From: Candidatus Nitrospira allomarina
Lineage (GTDB): Bacteria; Nitrospirota; Nitrospiria; Nitrospirales; UBA8639
Direction of reading: 5' to 3'
DNA: 64,000 nucleotides
Assembly: GCF_032050975.1 (NCBI RefSeq)
Contig: NZ_CP116967.1
Coordinates: 4,399,001-4,463,000 of the forward strand
Both the position numbers and the translations under genes were made by a program. The notes under the pieces were generated by a model. It saw only the letters and a program-made list of their open reading frames with translations, ran no database searches and had not been told where the DNA came from. How positions within the stretch are numbered: position 1 is the stretch's first letter; every line of letters starts with the position of its first letter. This document shows, one piece after another, positions 62,272-64,000 of this stretch.

Positions 62272-63636
62272 TTATTCTTTCACGTACTCAGGTAACACAA
62301 TTTTTTGACCTGGAAGAATGATATCGGGATCGCTGATTTGTGGGTTATGCCGTCGGAGCCATTCCACATATTGCCGGCTTGAGGAACCATAGGCTTCGTT
62401 GGCAATTTGACTCAAATTATCCCCTTCTTTGACCGCCCTGGTAATTGGTGAACCCTGGCTTGGCTTTGAAGCTACCCCGGTTTGATCCCTGAGTTTACCA
62501 TCAGACTTGGAGGTTTCTATTACCTTTTCGACGGATTTTTTTGTCAGACCGGAATCCACTCCCCCTTTATCCGCATGAGGAATGGGTCTTTCTATTTGAG
62601 AGACAGATGAGGCCATAGGGATTGACTGCTCTTCAATTTGCCCTATGTTTTCTTCGGACATTTTTTCAGAGGAGGTCGCCCTCGCATTCTGGCTATCACG
62701 TTCGCTCAAGCCTATTTGGGATACTCCCACGGTTCCAGGAAGGAATATCGGGCTTAACAAAAAAGCCCCAATTGCCAAAAGTATGATCACGGCAACACCG
62801 ACCGCCCACTTCATAAGATAAGATGAACGAGAGCCATCCAAGTCAGCAAGAATTTCCCGCACCTCGCTTACAGAAACCGGTTTTTGTTGCCTACCATATC
62901 CAGTGATCAGGGCATTATCGCAAAGAATATTAATTCTACGTGGAATGCCCTGAGCCTCGCGAATAATAAGCTTCATGGCTCCCTGCGTAAATAAAGGGGC
63001 CCCGGTGGTTGAAGACAGTGCAACCCGATGTTCAATATATGCTTGGCTCTCTTTGGGTTGCAGCGGGTGTATCGTTGCACGAAGGGCAATGCGTTGGTTC
63101 AAGGACTTCAAGGTAGGATGATTGAGTAATGCTGTTAATTCCGGCTGCCCGATTAAAACAATTTGGATAAGCTTGTCTGTGGATGTTTCCAAATTAGAGA
63201 GCAGCCGTAACTGTTCCAAGGTTTTAACCGGCATATTTTGAGCTTCGTCAATGACCAGCACAACCGTGCTGTCCGACCGGTATTCCTGAATCAATGCTTC
63301 CTGGAGTTGATTGACCATTTCAGCCGAATCTTCATGAGACGGAACAAGGTCAAGGCTTCGAAATATATCGGTCAGAAGCCCGTGAAATGATAAAACTGGA
63401 TTAAGAATGTAGACTGTTTTCTGTTTTCGGTCACTTGTCTTTTCAAGGTACGCACGAATAATCGTCGTTTTTCCTACGCCGACTTCGCCATATATGGCGA
63501 CAAAGCCTTTTCTTCTCTCAATTCCATAGATAATCGCCCCCATCGCTTCCTTATGGCTGGGGCTTAGATAAAGGAAATTTGGGTCAGGAGTAGTATGAAA
63601 TGGTTCTTTTTTGAGACCGTAAAACGCTAGATACAT
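62272..63636 (-). CDS. AAA ATPase (ExeA/TIGR03015-like) with LysM domain
   Basis: This 454-residue protein has a cytoplasmic AAA domain with YGEVGVGKTTIIRAYL (Walker A), VVLVIDEAQNMP (Walker B) and NLETSTDKLIQIVLIGQPEL (sensor), a membrane helix (about 272-292) and a periplasmic part ending in a LysM domain (GDNLSQIANEAYGSSSRQYVEWLRRHNPQISDPDIILPGQ). This is the layout of ExeA and of the XrtA-associated ATPase family, which act in cell-wall or export assembly. It lies between the Wzz-like gene and the autokinase-like gene. The ribosome site is weak. Confidence 0.87.
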   Translation of the reverse strand: MYLAFYGLKKEPFHTTPDPNFLYLSPSHKEAMGAIIYGIERRKGFVAIYGEVGVGKTTIIRAYLEKTSDRKQKTVYILNPVLSFHGLLTDIFRSLDLVPSHEDSAEMVNQLQEALIQEYRSDSTVVLVIDEAQNMPVKTLEQLRLLSNLETSTDKLIQIVLIGQPELTALLNHPTLKSLNQRIALRATIHPLQPKESQAYIEHRVALSSTTGAPLFTQGAMKLIIREAQGIPRRINILCDNALITGYGRQQKPVSVSEVREILADLDGSRSSYLMKWAVGVAVIILLAIGAFLLSPIFLPGTVGVSQIGLSERDSQNARATSSEKMSEENIGQIEEQSIPMASSVSQIERPIPHADKGGVDSGLTKKSVEKVIETSKSDGKLRDQTGVASKPSQGSPITRAVKEGDNLSQIANEAYGSSSRQYVEWLRRHNPQISDPDIILPGQKIVLPEYVKE

Positions 63637-63652
63637 AGTGATAAATTTCTGT

Positions 63653-64000
63653 TTACAGCTTTTGCCCGAAAGTAGCCAGGAGGGGGAGATTTAAATCGTT
63701 TGCCGCTTGTTCCGGGCGAGTATAGGCACCTTGAAAGTACTCTAGGAGAAGTCCAAATCCAGTTCCAGCCAATATCCCCAAAATAGCTCCCAAAGTTACA
63801 AGCAATATTGGAGAACGTCCCGCTGGCCCACCGGGTACCTCGGCGCGTTGGATTACACTAATGTTGGCCATTTTGAGCCGGTCCATTTCTTCAGATACAT
63901 TCGCTTCTTCTACTCGAGTAAGATACAAATTGTAATTTTGCTCATCTGCTGCTCTCTGCCGCTCAAGGACAATCAGTTCTTTATTTAATTCATCAAGCCT
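63653..64000 (-). CDS. polysaccharide chain-length determinant (Wzz-like), C-terminal part
   Basis: The frame is open to the window edge. The visible part is a coiled coil (RLDELNKELIVLERQRAADEQ onward), SVIQRAEVPGGPAGRSP and a membrane helix (ILLVTLGAILGILAGTGFGLLLEYF), then a short cytoplasmic tail. This is the C-terminal part of a Wzz/GumC-type protein that controls exopolysaccharide length. With the AAA-LysM and autokinase-like genes it marks an exopolysaccharide export locus. Confidence 0.85.
   Translation of the reverse strand, partial: RLDELNKELIVLERQRAADEQNYNLYLTRVEEANVSEEMDRLKMANISVIQRAEVPGGPAGRSPILLVTLGAILGILAGTGFGLLLEYFQGAYTRPEQAANDLNLPLLATFGQKL

Overview
The window looks like a chromosomal segment of a nitrite-oxidising bacterium of the Nitrospira type. 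The inference rests on four things: a siroheme nitrite reductase paired with a formate/nitrite channel; a secreted heme-b protein of the NxrC/ethylbenzene-dehydrogenase-gamma type; many c-type cytochromes and cupredoxins; and a bd-type oxidase beside a multicopper oxidase-cytochrome c fusion. Base composition near 50% GC would suit a marine or alkaline-tolerant lineage better than the GC-rich ones, but this is only an impression. No rRNA, tRNA, CRISPR array or complete mobile element was recognised.

Layout. 1-10 kb is mostly housekeeping: the end of a TonB-dependent receptor, bacterioferritin, YbjQ, DNA polymerase III alpha (dnaE), accA, a metallophosphoesterase and a soluble transhydrogenase (sthA). 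10-15 kb on the minus strand holds the TIGR03545/TIGR03546 pair and the nirC-nirA nitrite-assimilation operon, whose leader carries an intrinsic terminator placed like an attenuator. 15.5-21.4 kb is a redox/regulatory block: cupredoxin, a B12-binding MerR regulator, a zinc-ribbon protein, a cytochrome c lipoprotein and two SUMF1-fold proteins.

21.7-50.3 kb reads as a light- and oxidative-stress island mixed with periplasmic electron-transfer genes. It contains a TIGR01777 epimerase, a membrane-anchored peroxiredoxin, DUF4149 and PDZ proteins, a DUF523-DUF1722 protein overlapping a second B12-MerR regulator, CbiX, a phytoene-desaturase-like flavoprotein, a globin-like protein, the NxrC-like protein, a flavin-binding protein overlapping a rifampin-phosphotransferase-like enzyme, and two tandem BLUF photoreceptors fused to PsiE-like membrane domains. 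Further on come DUF427, a second cytochrome c lipoprotein, two pentaheme cytochromes, a class I photolyase, the multicopper oxidase-cytochrome c fusion, a bd-like oxidase (two subunits), DUF393 and an iron-sulfur photolyase. A shared GACAAACA(T/C)T motif near three of these genes may mark a regulon of one B12-MerR protein.

50.6-64 kb holds a secreted protein with five WTLA-type repeats at about 15-residue spacing, a lipoprotein, a LysR regulator, a type I secretion-like set (adaptor, TolC, ABC protein) whose ABC protein lacks canonical ATPase motifs, a decayed flavoprotein-disulfide-reductase remnant, a thioredoxin-like protein, a glutathione peroxidase lipoprotein, and the start of an exopolysaccharide locus (Wzz-like, AAA-LysM, tyrosine-autokinase-like).

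The parts fit an organism that respires nitrite through the periplasm, assimilates some nitrite, and invests heavily in sensing light and repairing photo-oxidative damage.
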